DNA of 64,000 nt from Prorocentrum cordatum (GCA_963575745.1 CAUYUJ010009557.1:1164684-1228683); one strand, 5' to 3'; positions 18,501-29,461 are shown, counted from the stretch's first letter. Numbers and translations: made by a program. The notes: generated by a model from the sequence alone, not told the origin.

Positions 18501-18954
18501 ACTCCCAGATCGTAAGTTCTGAGGAGAACCCAAGCGAAACGCCTTGCCCGCCCTGCCGGCACGTCTGGTTGCAAGACAGGGAGGGGTTCCAGTATCGATC
18601 AGGAAGAGGGGGAACAGAGGAGGATGAGGTGGTGGAGGGGCAGGATCGGAAGGAGGAGAGGAGAGGATGGAGGATCGAAGTCCGAGTGAGGGACGAGGAA
18701 CTGGGCCGAGGTTTTACACACTCTTGACACCAAAATGCGCAACATCGCCATGCAAACATCGGGCCGGACGAGACCGCTGGAATATCGAAATCGAATCCGA
18801 CCGAGCAAAGCGCAATCGATATCACATCGAATCTATCGAATTCCAATGGTCCCTGAAAGGGTCGAAATTCTACACCGAGTCGTCGGACTTTTGAGGAGGA
18901 AGCCGAGGACTACGACGAAGGCGACAACGACGAGCCATGCGCAGGGAGCGAGCA

Positions 18955-19740
18955 GGCTCCTCCCACCTCCGACTCTTCCGCCCTGCTCTCCACGTCTCCC
19001 TCCTCCTCGCCCGCTTCAGGCTCACCGACCACCTCCTCCTCGTCTCCCTCCCAAACCTCATCGTAGGTCACCCCCCCTCTCCTGCACCTCTTCACCCCTC
19101 CTGCGCCTACTCCTCCATTCCCTCCTCGCCCTTCTCCTCGTGTCCCCCTCATCATCCAACTCCATCCTCCACCCGTCGCTCCTTTCGTCGTGTTCTCAGT
19201 CTCAGGGAAAACTGTTTTTTGTCGGGGGTCCAGCTTCTGGGGGGCACGGATGGGAGGGAAGGGGAGGGATGAAGGGACGGGAGGAGGGGGGAGGGAGGAG
19301 GCAGGGCGGGGGTGTGGGGGGGGGACTTGGAGGGCTTTGGTGGAAGGCCGCAGGGCCTTCTAAGGGTGCGTCTGGGGGGGGGCGCCAGGTCTTGGGAGGC
19401 CCGAGGGTGGAGGGAAGACTTCGGACGAGGGGGGAGGAGGAAGGACTGGAGGGAGAAAGGAGGCAGGAGCAGAGCGGGAGGGAGAGAGAGGGAGGAGGGA
19501 GGCGAATGGCATTCGAGGGATTTTGAGAAGGCATTCAGTGCGTTCTGGAGGTGGGGCCCTGGGAGAAGGGAGGACGACAATAAGGATTGAGGATCATGGG
19601 GGACGCGGGAGAGAGGAGGGTGGACCGTTGTTGGTACTCGTGCTGCCTTTGGGGGGCTCTTGGCGTCGAGGGGAGATGGGTTCTCGGTGGGGGGAAGGCA
19701 AGGAGCGAAGACGCGATGAGGGGGGGGGGACTGGACCCAC
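18955..19740. repeat. Pyrimidine-rich block followed by purine-rich block
   Basis: 18955-19200 is CCT/CTC-rich and 19230-19740 is GGA/GGG-rich, giving a large strand switch over 700 bp. The 323-residue minus-strand frame through it is Pro/Ser/Leu low complexity. No domain is visible. Confidence 0.7.
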
Positions 19741-20440
19741 ACCTCCGAAGCTGCGATTCCTTTGGCATTGACGCTGTTGCCGCCTCCATGGGTCGTCTCC
19801 CGGCCAGGAGACGGCAACCCGTGGTACGATAGCTCCTGAGGTACGGATGCCGCATGCCTAGGGGAGGAAGTTGGGCAACTAAACCATGCTGGACGTCTGA
19901 GGGAGGAGTACCAGTTTGCCAGCTGCTGACACATCTTCAATATTCTGGGGGGCTTGAGTGACAAGAGGGAACAATTAGAAATTGAAGAGCGAAGGAACGA
20001 GGACGGAAAGAGGGCGGCGAGACTGTAGGCTTCGAGGGACTGCAAGCGGGTTCTGCAAGGAGGTCGGAGCCTCGAGAGGGACACGAGAAGAGGGATGAGG
20101 ATGAGTGGGGGATGATTGAGCATCGTCTAGCCGATCCTCATCTCCATTGGCGAGGCCTTGGCCCTACTGCTCGACTTACCCCATTACCAGGTGGGAATGT
20201 GTGCTGTTCCCTTGGGGGCTCGCAGGATCGACTCCCGCCTGGTGGGGTTGGCTCGTGGGGCTGAGGTACCATGAGACGATGCTGAATGACAAGGGAGAGC
20301 AGGACGATAGGTGAGCTCCTGAGGCGGTTCCGAGGCCTGTTGACAAAGTGCGCGACCTCCACGGAGCGGGTAGAACACCGTGCGCCGCCCCACCCCCCCA
20401 CCCACCGCCAACCCCCCCCCCACCTCGGACGCCGAAGCTG
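19741..20440. other. Gene-free stretch
   Basis: Nothing recognised. It ends in runs of C at 20390-20430. Confidence 0.4.
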
Positions 20441-20454
20441 GGACCCCCCGCTCC

Positions 20455-20525
20455 TTCTTCCTCATTCCTCCTCCTCCTCCTCCTCCCTCCTCCTCCTCCT
20501 CCTCCTCCTCCTCCTCCTCCTTGGG
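20455..20525. repeat. (CTC)n microsatellite
   Basis: About 70 bp of CTC/CCT. Confidence 0.9.
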
Positions 20526-20990
20526 CTTCCGACCGCCACCCTGAAGAGGACACGAAAACGAACATCGCTTGGCTTTTGCAACAGGACGGCGCATACAATA
20601 AGCTGGGGGAGTGTGACTCCAGAACATAACATGCCTTCAACGAACGATGGATATGGTCTTATATCGTTGCATGTCTAACAGCTGGAGGTAAATGGAGGGG
20701 GGAAATTTACCAAACGGGGGTACCGCCTGGATGGGAAGGTCCTCGGGTAGGGGGGGCGCTCCCTGCAATGGAGAAGAATACTTGCAGCGAGGAGAAGGAA
20801 AACGAGGAGGAGGAAGAGAACATCGTTTAACCGATCCCCATCCCCACTGTCATGGCCTTGGCCATACTAGCCGGCATACCGCGATAGGTGGGAATATAGG
20901 ATCCTGGGTCGAAGGTTCACAGGCCTCCCAGATGGGATGGGTCCTGGCGTTCCACAGCCCCCCCCCCGCAGTTAGGATGGGGGGGGGGGG
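20526..20990. other. Gene-free stretch
   Basis: No gene recognised. It ends in a G run before the GACGCC array. Confidence 0.4.
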
Positions 20991-20992
20991 GC

Positions 20993-21470
20993 GACGCCGA
21001 CGCCGACGCCGACCTCGACGACGACCCCGACGCCGATTCCGACGCCGAGGCTGACGCCGACGCCGACGCCGACGCCGACGACGACGCCGACGACGACGAC
21101 GAACACGTCAACGCCGACGCCGACGCCGACGCTGACGCCGCCGCCGCCGCCGACGAAGCCGAAGGCGACGGCGACGGCGACGGCGACGCAAATGCCGACG
21201 CCACCGACGCCGACGACGACGCCGATGCCGATGCCGAACCGCCGCCGCCGCCGCCGCCGCCGAAGTCGACGCCGACGCCGCCGACGCAGCCGACGCCGAC
21301 GCCGACGCTGACGCCCGTCGCCGACGCCGACGTCGACGCCGACGCCAACGCCGACGCCGCCGCCGACGCCGACGCCAACGCCGACGCGGACGCGGACGGT
21401 GACGACGACGCCGACGCCGAAGTCGACACCGACGCCGGCGCCGACAACGACGACGATGACGACGACGGAC
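20993..21470. repeat. GACGCC hexanucleotide array
   Basis: About 480 bp of GAC-GCC units with interruptions such as GACGGCGACGGC and a (GCC)n run. Open in all three minus frames because the unit lacks stops. Confidence 0.9.
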
Positions 21471-22084
21471 CACCCCACACCCACAGGGGGAGGACGGGGG
21501 GTGCACCAGCACCCTCCACCACGCCACGCCAACAGGGCCACGACCACAGGAGCGGGGGGGAACGATCCTACTCACAAGGCTTTCGCCAGGCGCACGGGCG
21601 AACCCATCCAGCGGCGGGGTGGCTCAAACCCATATGGATTGAGGTTATTTTTGGGGGGCGGGGGGGAGGAGGGGGGCAACCCAGCAGGCAGCAAAGACGA
21701 GGCAGCCCTGGACGAACGTGGAACAGCAGGCTAAGCCACAGTCTGCCGATGGCCGAGAAGTTCACAGACCAAACCCACGTCCACAGACAAGTGGTGCCTG
21801 CGAGGGTTAGGGTGCATCCCTTTGCACAGGAAGCGCCAAAGCTGATCAGCATTCCTGGTGGGATGTCCATCACATCTTCTTCCCAATCCATCAATGTGCG
21901 CACCCGTGCTGTAAAACCTGTACCTGATACAAACAAACACATGACTCCCGCCATCGCAGGGGAAAGCAATGGTTTTGTGACCAAGATAACATAACACACC
22001 CTCATCAAGCTTGCTTTCCCCTGCACAAAGGCCTGGCGCAGGCTCCTCCGGCTGCCCACAGCCAAGCAAACAGACTCTGCACGT
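21471..22084. other. Gene-free stretch
   Basis: No recognised gene. The minus-strand frame of 238 residues across 21568-22284 has no domain I can name and runs into family L repeats. Confidence 0.4.
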
Positions 22085-22345
22085 CCACAACGCTGACCAA
22101 ACTTGCCAGTCGCCCCAAGACGGTCCAAGAGGTTCCAGGACCGCCCACGACGACTCCAAGACGGCCCAAGAATGCCCCAAGAACGCCCCAAGAAGGCCCC
22201 AGAGGGGGAACACGAAACAACATTTCGAGCCCTCGGCCATAAGCCGCCCCCATGAGGTCCCCAGAGGTCCCTAAGAGGCCCCAAGAGGCCCCCAACAGGC
22301 GGTCAGGAGGCCGCCAAGAGGCCGCCAAGAGCCCCCAAAAGGCTC
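22085..22345 (+). repeat. Family L decayed short repeats
   Basis: Many spaced copies of CCAAGA(C/G)GGCC and CCCAAGA(A/G). This is the same family as 46855-47770 and 57540-58320. Confidence 0.65.
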
Positions 22346-22454
22346 CAGGTTAAGACGTCCCCGAAAACCTCGGAGAAATCCCAAGAGCTTCCTGTACACT
22401 GCCTCCCGCTGCGCGAAAATGGGCCAGCGGAATGAGCGAAACGATCAAATAACA

Positions 22455-22650
22455 TATACTTCCAGAGGTCTTCGCGGAGCTCTTGGATCAGCACTGGGCC
22501 CCTCCAACTGGCTCTCGCAGCGCGCCAGTGGCGGCACTGGAGGCGCCGCCAGCGATGGGGCTCAGCGCCACCCCTTGCGCGCGTCGCGACAAGGAGCGGG
22601 TCCAGCGCCGATGCGAGAAATCCGCGCGGACCTCCGACACCTTATCCGCA
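22455..22650. mobile_element. Element K inverted-repeat unit, copy 1
   Basis: The left arm contains GAGCTCTTGGATCAGC and CTGGGCCCCTCC. The right arm, inverted, contains GGAGGTCCGCGCGGATTTC and GGCGCTGGACCC. The GGAG/GTCC junction in the right arm resembles a splice donor. No coding content. Confidence 0.6.
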
Positions 22651-22842
22651 TATCGAAAATTATTATTACGATCCTTCTTCATACTCTTCGTCTTGATAAT
22701 CTTCCTATTCCCTACCTAGGCTCTGCCTGGAACGGTTCTTACCCTCTTGGCTTAAAGGGGCCGGGCAGTGTAATGTTCCCCGGGCGGTTCCCCCAGCATC
22801 CGCCCCGCGGTTCCCCCAGTTACGTCCCCTTAGCTTAGCGTT

Positions 22843-23290
22843 GCGTATCTCCTCTTAGCTTAGCTTATTTCATCTTAGCTTAGCTTAGCTTAGCTTAGGT
22901 TAGCTTAGCGTAGCCTAGCCTAGCATAGCTTAGCCTAGGTTAGCTTAGATTAGCCTAGCCTAGCTTAGCCCAGCTTAGCGCAGCATTAGCATATCATAGC
23001 ATATCACATCATTTCATATCATAGCATAGCGCAGCATAGCATAGCGCAGCATAGCATAGCATAGCTTAGTTAAGCACAGCGCAGCATAGCATAGCATAGC
23101 TTAGCATAGCACAGCGCAGCATAGCATATCAAATCATAGCTTAGCATAGCGCAGCATATCATAGCATTGCATAGTATAGCGCAGCAACGCATAGCATAGC
23201 ATTTCATAGCATTTCATAGCATCGCATATCGTAGCACCGCCTAGCCTAGCATGGCATAGCGCAGGATAGCATAGCATAGCATAACATGAC
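22843..23290. repeat. TAGCA/TAGCT pentanucleotide satellite
   Basis: About 450 bp of TAGCA, TAGCT, TAGCC and ATATC variants, five-base period, changing from TAGCT-rich at the left to TAGCA-rich at the right. No stop-free frame results. Confidence 0.9.
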
Positions 23291-23349
23291 ATAGCACAGC
23301 ATAGGCAACGCAAAGGCAAAGGCAAAGGCAAGGCAATGCAAACGCAAAA

Positions 23350-23560
23350 CCAATGCGAACGTGTAGATGTAGATATAGAATTATGTGTAGATGTAGATGT
23401 GGATGTAGGTAAAAATGTAGATGTGTATGTAGATGTAGGTGTAGATGTAGGTGTAGATGTAGACGTAGATGTGAGTCTCGCTGTTGATGTTGATGTAGAT
23501 GTAGGTGCAGGTGTAGATGTTAATGCAGCTGTCGGTGTAGATGTAGGTGTTGCTTTCCTA
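23350..23560. repeat. GTAGAT hexanucleotide array
   Basis: GTAGAT, GTAGGT and GTTGAT units over about 210 bp. A short GGCAAA repeat (23308-23335) lies between it and the TAGCA satellite. Confidence 0.9.
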
Positions 23561-23843
23561 GATGCTCCAACTCCCAGGTAGGGCGCACTGGGATAAATAC
23601 TATTCTTCGTACTCTTACGATTACCAATATTATTTCTCCTATTACTACTCTTATGCGATTCCCCAGGGCGCCTCATTTCGTGGGGCGAGAATAAACATCC
23701 TCGTGCCTTCGCGCCAGGAGAAGGAGGGTTCTCCGGGCCAGGCCGCGACCCGCAGCGTGCTGGCATCTTCAGCGCCCCTCCGGATGATCCCAGTGAGCAC
23801 GGGCGTACATACGGCAGGCTCGTGTCGTGCCGACTTCGGCGTT

Positions 23844-23993
23844 GGTTTCAGACACCGCGGGGATCTTTCCAACTTGAAAGATCGGCCGCTTCCGAAACGT
23901 CACTCCGTTCAGCATCGACCGATCCTGGGTCGCCGGCGACGTTCGACCCGGAACGCCCGCGGCGGGGTCGCAGCGAGTCGACGCGACGCGAAC
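23844..23993 (+). repeat. Family J structured repeat, copy 1
   Basis: Collinear with 36318-36472: CAGACACCGCGGG, then the hairpin GATCTTTC-CAACTT-GAAAGATC, GGTCGC, GGCGGGGTCGC and GACGCGAAC. The hairpin is kept in the other copy with a paired base change. Confidence 0.7.
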
Positions 23994-24309
23994 CTACCGC
24001 ACCCGAATCCGAAGGTGGCGCGAGGCAGGGGGAAGGTTATGTTGCTCCCATCGTACGTAAAGACCACATACCATAAATCCGGCGACCCCCTTGCGGCCCT
24101 TGCGGGACCATCAGGCTGCGAGGATTAGGTTCGCTGCTCCCTGCGCCAATTCCGGTTTCCAGTTCCCAATGTTACAGTTTTGTTTTCTGCTTCTTACTGT
24201 AATTTGTTCCTGTCCTCGCTAGGGGGGGAGCGGGAAAGGACCCTGGTTACCACCTCTCGGGGAGGTTCTCAAAATTTCTGGGGGGGGCCCTGGAACATTT
24301 GAAACTACC

Positions 24310-24945
24310 TAAGATTCGCGCCTCCGAGGCCACGATCTCTCGCAAATTACACCGCGTTCGCGCCCCCGAGGCCACGGTCTCTTGCAAACTAACCTACGTT
24401 GGCGCCCACGTGGCCCTGATCCCCCCACGAATTACAGCACATTCGCGCCCCCGAGGCCACGATCTCTCATAAATTATGCAACATTCGCGCCCCCGAGGCC
24501 ACGATCCTATCTAAATGACTCCGCATTCGCGCCCCCGAGGCGACGATCCCTTGCAAATTACACCACGTTCGCGCCCCCGAGGCCACGATCTCCTGCAAAT
24601 TGAACTACATTGGTGCCCAAGGGACCAACATCTCCCGTGAATTACACCACAGTCGCGCCCCCGCGGCCACGATCCCTTACAAATTACACCACGTTCGCGC
24701 CCCCGAGGCTACAATCCCCTGTAAATTACTTTGCATTCGCGCCGAGGCTACGATCCTTCGCAAATTACGCCACAATCGCGCCCACGAGACCACGATCTCC
24801 TTCCTGTAAATTATGCTACACTGGCGCCCCCGTGGCCACGGCCCCGCGTAAATTACACGACGTTCGCGCCCCCGAGGCTACGATCACTTTGCAATTACGG
24901 CACAGTCGCGCCCCCGAGGCCACGATCCCCAGCAAATCCCACATC
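24310..24945 (+). repeat. 42-bp minisatellite, about 15 units
   Basis: Unit of 42-43 bp, with CGCGCCCCCGAGGCCACGATC followed by a GCAAATTAC(A/G)CC block. Forty-two bases are 14 codons, so pieces stay open and read A-P-P-R-P-R-S repeats, but length changes shift the frame near 24600 and 24740. I read it as non-coding satellite. Confidence 0.9.
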
Positions 24946-25167
24946 CCAATCGAGCTCTGATACATTCAATTTAGGCGGAGAGGGGGCCAGCGGCAGGTCT
25001 TGCGCGAGGTGATGTAGCGACCTAGCGCGGCGGTGTACGCGGGCCGCCAGCGCGGCGCGATACATTGGGAACGAGGGCGCATAGAGGGCGAGCTTACGCG
25101 GGCAGCTTGCGTGCCGATGTCGGTGAAGACGAACCCGTTCTCTTGCGTCGCACACGTGGCACAAACA

Positions 25168-25325
25168 TAGAGACTTTCGGATGTCTTTCCGGATTCTTCG
25201 GGTCCGCGCTGGGCCCCCCTCCCTGGCGCGCGGACCGCGCCAGGGGCCTCGCCGGCGTACCGCAGCGAGGGGGCTACAATGCTGATCCAAGAAGTTCGCG
25301 CGGACCTCCGAACATTGAAGCTTCT
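25168..25325. mobile_element. Element K inverted-repeat unit, copy 2
   Basis: The left arm is TTCGGATGTC...GATTCTTCGGGTCCGCGCTGGG. The right arm inverted is TTCGGAGGTCCGCGCGAACTT... with CTTGGATCAGC. The centre holds CCTGGCGCGCGG and CGCGCCAGGGG as an inner palindrome. Confidence 0.65.
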
Positions 25326-25684
25326 GGCATTGCTTGTTCCCCGACGTGTTCCCCGACGTCTTTGGGGAAACCAGCAGGAACCGATAACGCTACTCCCTGG
25401 ACCTCTCCCGGGGCTTCTGACCAGAACTTCGAAGCAAATCCAGCGGTGGCGACGAGGGCCTCTCAGGAGGCCCAAACAAGGGGGAAAACGGGGCGAGGAT
25501 AGCGGTATGGGTACCCTTTCCTCCTCTGCCCCCCTCCTCATGTCCCCCACCCCCTCAACCTACATTCCTTGTCCTCATAGATAGCTCCTGCCTGTCGCAC
25601 CCCGAAGCCAGTTGTAAAGGCGGGCTTGGTTTTTAGCCTGAGACCGCCTCACCACTTACGACCCTGATGCTAAACAATTGACAA
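25326..25684. other. Gene-free stretch
   Basis: Nothing recognised. It contains CCTCTCCCGGGGCTTCTGACC, which recurs as a related block at 31140-31200. Confidence 0.4.
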
Positions 25685-26345
25685 TTTCACAAATGTGGCT
25701 CGCGCTTCAGCGCCGCGCACACTCGTTTTACACATTTACATGAGGTTCACTGAAGGAGGGCGGATTGTTTTCAAAATGTGGCTCTCGCCTCGGAGCGCAC
25801 ACTCCTTCTGAAAAGCTGCAAGAGCTTCACGCATTGAGGGCGGGTGGTTTTCAACATGTGGCTCTCGCCTAGAGCCGCGCACGTTCGCTTTGGAAAAGTA
25901 CATGCGTTTCGCTGGTCGAGGGCGGGCCGTTTTCAAAATGTGGCTCTCACCTGAACGCTGCGCACATTCGTTGTAACACATTGGGAGAGCTTTACCCATC
26001 GGTCGGAAGAAGTAGGTAGAAACATGGAGTAGGAAGGCGCTGGAAATAGATTGGGTTTCCGCACGCCTCCTGAAGAGGAAGGAAGAGGGAAAACGACTCG
26101 ACCCTTGAAGTAGGAAGGCGCTGAAAGTAGATTGGAATCTGGGAATCCAAAAATACCTACTTTCAACGACCGATGAGTACGGGTTGGAGGCGGGTCATTT
26201 TCAAAATGTAGCTCCCGCCTTAGCGCCGCGCACAGTCGTTTTGGAATGTGCAAGATGTTCAAGAATTGAAGGCGGTTCCTTTTTCAAAATGTGGCTATCG
26301 CTTTAGCGCCGCACATGTTCGCTTTCAGCATTTGCAAGCGTGTCA
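25685..26345 (+). repeat. Family D minisatellite, about 80-bp units
   Basis: Units centred on TTTTCAAAATGTGGCTCTCGCCT followed by a GCCGCGCACA block recur at 25777, 25857, 25939, 26208 and 26290, with 80-82 bp spacing. A 190-bp foreign piece (26000-26190) interrupts the array and holds its own direct repeat, AGTAGGAAGGCGCTG. Confidence 0.8.
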
Positions 26346-26640
26346 TTGATTACCATGGCTAACGTGCCAAAAAAAGTGCTTTGGAACCTGTCAGGATTGC
26401 CAGGGCGCACAAGTTATGTTGATTCGCGGTGTTGAAGTCCGAAATAAATGTTCTGGCGCGATTTCAGGTTAACTCGCGGCGCTGGAGTCCTGAGAGTAGT
26501 GTTTTGGCAAGCTTCCAAACGTTCACACGGCTGCACCCCAGCAGAACCATTCCGTCTGTGGAAATGACCAATTGTAGGGGCCCTGTGGCGAGGGATCTTG
26601 AGGGAGGGTGTTGTCAACATCGTTGATGAGTCTTGGGTTC
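26346..26640. other. Gene-free stretch
   Basis: Lower-GC spacer; nothing recognised. Confidence 0.4.
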
Positions 26641-26647
26641 ACACTGG

Positions 26648-27032
26648 TCCTCCTCCTCCTCCTCCTCCTCCTCCTCCTCCTCCTCCTTTCCCGACCTGCC
26701 CTCCTCCTGCTCCTGCTCCGCCCTGCGCTCCTGCTCCTCCTCCTTCGCCTCCTCCCCCTCCTCCTCCTCCTCCTCCTCCTCCTCCTCCTCCTCCTCCTCC
26801 TCCTCCTCCTCCTCCGTCTCCTCGTCCTTTCCCCCTTGCCCTGCTCCTCCTCCTGCTCCGCCTCCTCTTCCTCCTTCTGCTCCGCTCCCCTGCGCTCCTC
26901 CCCCTCCTCCTCCTCCTCCTCCTCTCCTCCTCCTCCTCCTCCTCCTCCACCTCCTCCTCCTCCTCCTCCTCCTCCTCCTCCTCCTCCTCCTCCTCCTCCT
27001 CCTCCTCCTCCTCCTCCTCCTCCTCCTCCTCC
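26648..27032. repeat. (CTC)n microsatellite, about 385 bp
   Basis: Long CTC tract with CTG and CCC interruptions. On the plus strand it reads poly-Ser, poly-Pro or poly-Leu; all are repeat translations. Confidence 0.95.
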
Positions 27033-27074
27033 CCCTCGCTCCCCGCTTACTCTCGGCCTTGCCCGCCCCGCGGC

Positions 27075-27255
27075 CTCCTCGTCCACCGAGTCCCCGGGGC
27101 ACGGCCCGTACGCCTCGCCCGAGTTGGGCGGTCCGCATGCCAGCTCGCCGCCGCCGAGCCGCGGGGGCGACGCGGCCTCGGCGGCGGCGGCGGGCGTGCC
27201 CGCGCCGTCCGCCGCGCCCGGCCGCGCGCACGGACTGAAGCAGGGCTCGAGCTAG
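27075..27255 (+). CDS. Possible last exon, disordered Ala/Pro/Ser-rich protein end
   Basis: After the CTC tract the plus frame stays open to TAG at 27253-27255. The third codon positions are almost all G or C, while the amino acids are mixed (E-S-P-G-H-G-P-Y-A-S-P-E-L-G-G), which differs from repeat translation. A pyrimidine tract lies upstream, but no obvious AG acceptor joins it in good context. If real, this is the C-terminal exon of an unknown protein. The minus strand is also GC3-rich, so coding on that side is an alternative. Confidence 0.25.
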
Positions 27256-27517
27256 ACAGCGTCTGCCGCTTGCGCTTGAGGATTACCCTGCCTGTCTACG
27301 CCGCAGATATGACGAGTGACGGTCTGGATGGTCCAACAAGACCATCGAGTTTGATGCCCCCCCTGGCGTGAAAGTCGAGTGATCGCCAGACTCGGGGGGC
27401 TATCGTTCTGCTCTGCTCTCGTTCTGCTCTGCTCCGTCTTCGCAGAGCGAAAGCCTTCCGCTCTGCTCTCGTTCTGCCTCGCTCCGTCTTCGCTCCATCT
27501 CTGGTGCCAACAAGTGG
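27256..27517. other. Gene-free stretch
   Basis: Contains a duplicated CTCTGCTCTCGTTCTGC block (27410-27490). Confidence 0.45.
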
Positions 27518-27706
27518 CGGCCTCCCGCTGAGGCGGAGGATCGCGTCGCGCCGCCACTGCGTCGGCGATACATTGCCGATGCAGCGGCGATGCACAGGCG
27601 ACGTCAGCAAGGCATCAGGCTCCACATCCAGCCACACCGCCGATGCATCGGCGATGCGGCGCGATCCTCCGACCCCGTCTACTCCGGCCCCATCTGGGAG
27701 GCGCTC
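27518..27706. mobile_element. Element A inverted-repeat unit, copy 2
   Basis: Left arm GGCCTCCCGCTGAGGCGGAG; right arm CTCCGACCCCGTCTACTC to CATCTGGGAGGC. The interior has GCCGATGCATCGGCGATGC. No clean target duplication. Confidence 0.6.
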
Positions 27707-27793
27707 TGGAGGAGCGGCACCAGAACGAGAGCGGAGCCCACGAGATCGCGGAGCCGCACCGCTTGGCTCGCGCCCTGAGCTGGGGCTGCCCAC

Positions 27794-27961
27794 GCCGTGC
27801 CGCGGCGGCTCACAGGGCGGGGGCGCCGCGGCGTGCAGGCCCTCGCCGCGCGCCGCGGGGGCCGCCGCGTCGGCGCCCGCCGGGGCCGCGGGCCCCGGGG
27901 GGAGCTGCGCGACGCAGGGCCTGCGCTGCGCTGCGGCCCACGCCTGCGGCATGTGCTCCTC
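27794..27961 (-). CDS. Predicted exon of minus-strand coiled-coil gene (Ala/Pro-rich part)
   Basis: 168 bp, 56 codons, phase 0 at both ends. Upstream (at higher coordinates) it is bounded by ACCCCGACAG directly before GAG-GAG-CAC-ATG, and downstream by GGC followed by GTGGGC, a GT donor. It reads E-E-H-M-P-Q-A-W-A-A-A-Q-R-R and then an Ala/Pro-rich segment. Nearly all third positions are G or C. It is the last of the exon-like segments on this strand. The opposite strand is also open and GC3-rich with several cysteines, so the strand is not certain. No known domain. Confidence 0.35.
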
Positions 27962-28102
27962 CTGTCGGGGTGCGCGCACGGGCGACGGCCCTGGGGCAGG
28001 GAAGAACCTTCGCCGCGCGGCCTGCCGATCCATGCGTGCTGTGCGACAGGAGAAGCTTACCCACGTCGACCCTCAGAGGTCTCGACCCAGCACATCGGGA
28101 CT

Positions 28103-28254
28103 GCTTCCTGGATCATCGGTTGAGGGTCCCTCGGCCTGGCGAGGGCCTCCAGAGGTCGAAAATGATTACGTAAAAGCCTCCCGTCATGATCTTTGCATGG
28201 CCCGAGGGGGTCTGCGTTACTGCCCCCAATTGCGCACCGCCCGACCCCAGGCAT
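28103..28254 (+). repeat. Family Q dispersed repeat, copy 1
   Basis: About 150 bp, near-identical to 29930-30084: TCATCGGTTGAGGGTCCCT, AAAATGATTACGTAAAA, CCGTCATGATCTTTGCATGG and AATTGCGCACCGCCC. Each copy is followed directly by an element A, so Q plus A moved or was duplicated as one block of about 350 bp. Confidence 0.85.
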
Positions 28255-28463
28255 CCCTGGGTCCCAGTAGATGGGGTCGGAGGATCGAGCCGACGTCGCC
28301 GATACGTTGCCGATGCATCGCCGATGCATCGGCGATGTCGGCGATGCATCGGCGACGTCCGCGTGGAGAGAGTCGGCCGCCACATCGAGCCGCGTCGCCT
28401 ATGCATCGGCCATGCGGTGTCAACCTCCGATCCCATCTGCTCGAACCCCACCTAGGAGGCGGC
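28255..28463. mobile_element. Element A inverted-repeat unit, copy 3
   Basis: Left arm AGTAGATGGGGTCGGAGGATC; right arm inverted CAGATGGGATCGGAGG with an outer GCCGCCTCCTAGG. The core has five GATGCATCGGC-type units. It lies inside a predicted intron of the coiled-coil gene. Confidence 0.65.
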
Positions 28464-28712
28464 CTGCGTCATTCCTGATGGGGGATGTGGCCACTGTTGC
28501 AACCAATTCCTGACTTTTGCGTGCTCTTCGACTGGGCAACAGGATTTTGGGCCCAACTCGGGGATAGACGCTGGGGCATCCATCCCCGATAGGAGTGCGT
28601 CCGAATAGCCCCCCCTCTGGGATGCATCCCCGAGTGGCCCCTCTCTGCTGAGCGACCAGCCGTCTGCGGCTGGACTCCGAGACTGGGGGCGAGAAGAGGC
28701 CCGGGATCTCAC

Positions 28713-29141
28713 GCGCAGCCGATCCTGCCGGGCTTCGAGGGCCCGCCAGGCAGGCGGCGGACCGCCGGGCGCCTCGCTGCCGCAGCGCGCCGCGGCGCCG
28801 GGGCTCCCCCGCGCGTCCGCGCTGTCGCGCGCCGGCAGGCGGCCCGCGGCAGACGAGCCCGGGAGGCGCGGGCGCTGGCCGCTCTCCGCAGCCGGGGGCG
28901 CGGCGCTCCCGGGATGCCGCTCGGGGCTGGCGGCCCGCGGCGCCTGCGCGCCCCAGCCGCCAGGCAGCGCGGCCGCGGAGTGGCTGCGGAGCGGCCCCGG
29001 AGGCTCTGCGCACCGGCAGCCGAGCACCAGCGACTCGGCCAGGCGGTCGAGGGACGCGCGCCGCAGCGCCTGCCGGCTCAGCTGCACCTCGGCGTCCGCC
29101 AGTCTGCCGCACAGGTCCTCGACCCGGGCCCTCGGGGAGCG
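28713..29141 (-). CDS. Predicted 143-codon exon of minus-strand coiled-coil gene
   Basis: Exactly 429 bp, phase 0 at both ends. The acceptor is CCCCCCCATCGAGCAG followed by CGC. The donor is CTGCGC followed by GTGAGA, the best GT donor seen in the window. The first 35 residues have heptad spacing (R-V-E-D-L-C-G-R-L-A-D-A-E-V-Q-L, then L-D-R-L-A-E-S-L), as in a coiled coil. The remainder is Pro/Ala/Arg-rich and probably disordered. GC at third positions is very high. The product probably forms rods or a scaffold, but this is inferred only from the heptads. No named family. Confidence 0.5.
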
Positions 29142-29253
29142 CTGCTCGATGGGGGGGCGACGAGTGGGGAGCGAAGAAGCGCCACCTTCCATGCCTCTGT
29201 TGGGCCCCAGAGGGCCTCTTCAGGGCCTCTGAGGTGCACCTTCCTTGAACCCC

Positions 29254-29461
29254 CCCCCCATTTTCGGCGGCGAGCGAGGGGGGGAAGTGAGAAGGAGAAG
29301 GTCTTCTCAGAAGGCTCGGAAGTCCTCCAGCCTTCTGAGAAGCTTCCTGCACTTTCCCCGAAGGCGCAAAAACGTCGCAGAAGGCGCGAGGATTTCTGAG
29401 AAGCCCCGCCGCCTTCTGAGAAGGCCTCCTCCTTCTCCCCTCCTCCCTCGCTCGCCGCCGA
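29254..29461. mobile_element. Element B inverted-repeat MITE, copy 1, with perfect target duplication
   Basis: 208 bp. Ends TCGGCGGCGAGCGAGG and its inverse; inner arm AGAAGGAGAAGG(C/T)CTTCTC. Flanked by CATTT at 29249-29253 and 29462-29466. No coding content. Confidence 0.85.

Noticed and set aside
26598-27371. Poly-Pro/Ser/Leu proteins across 26.6-27.3 kb
   Set aside because: Repeat translation of a 385-bp CTC tract; only the short GC3-rich end was kept as a weak exon candidate.
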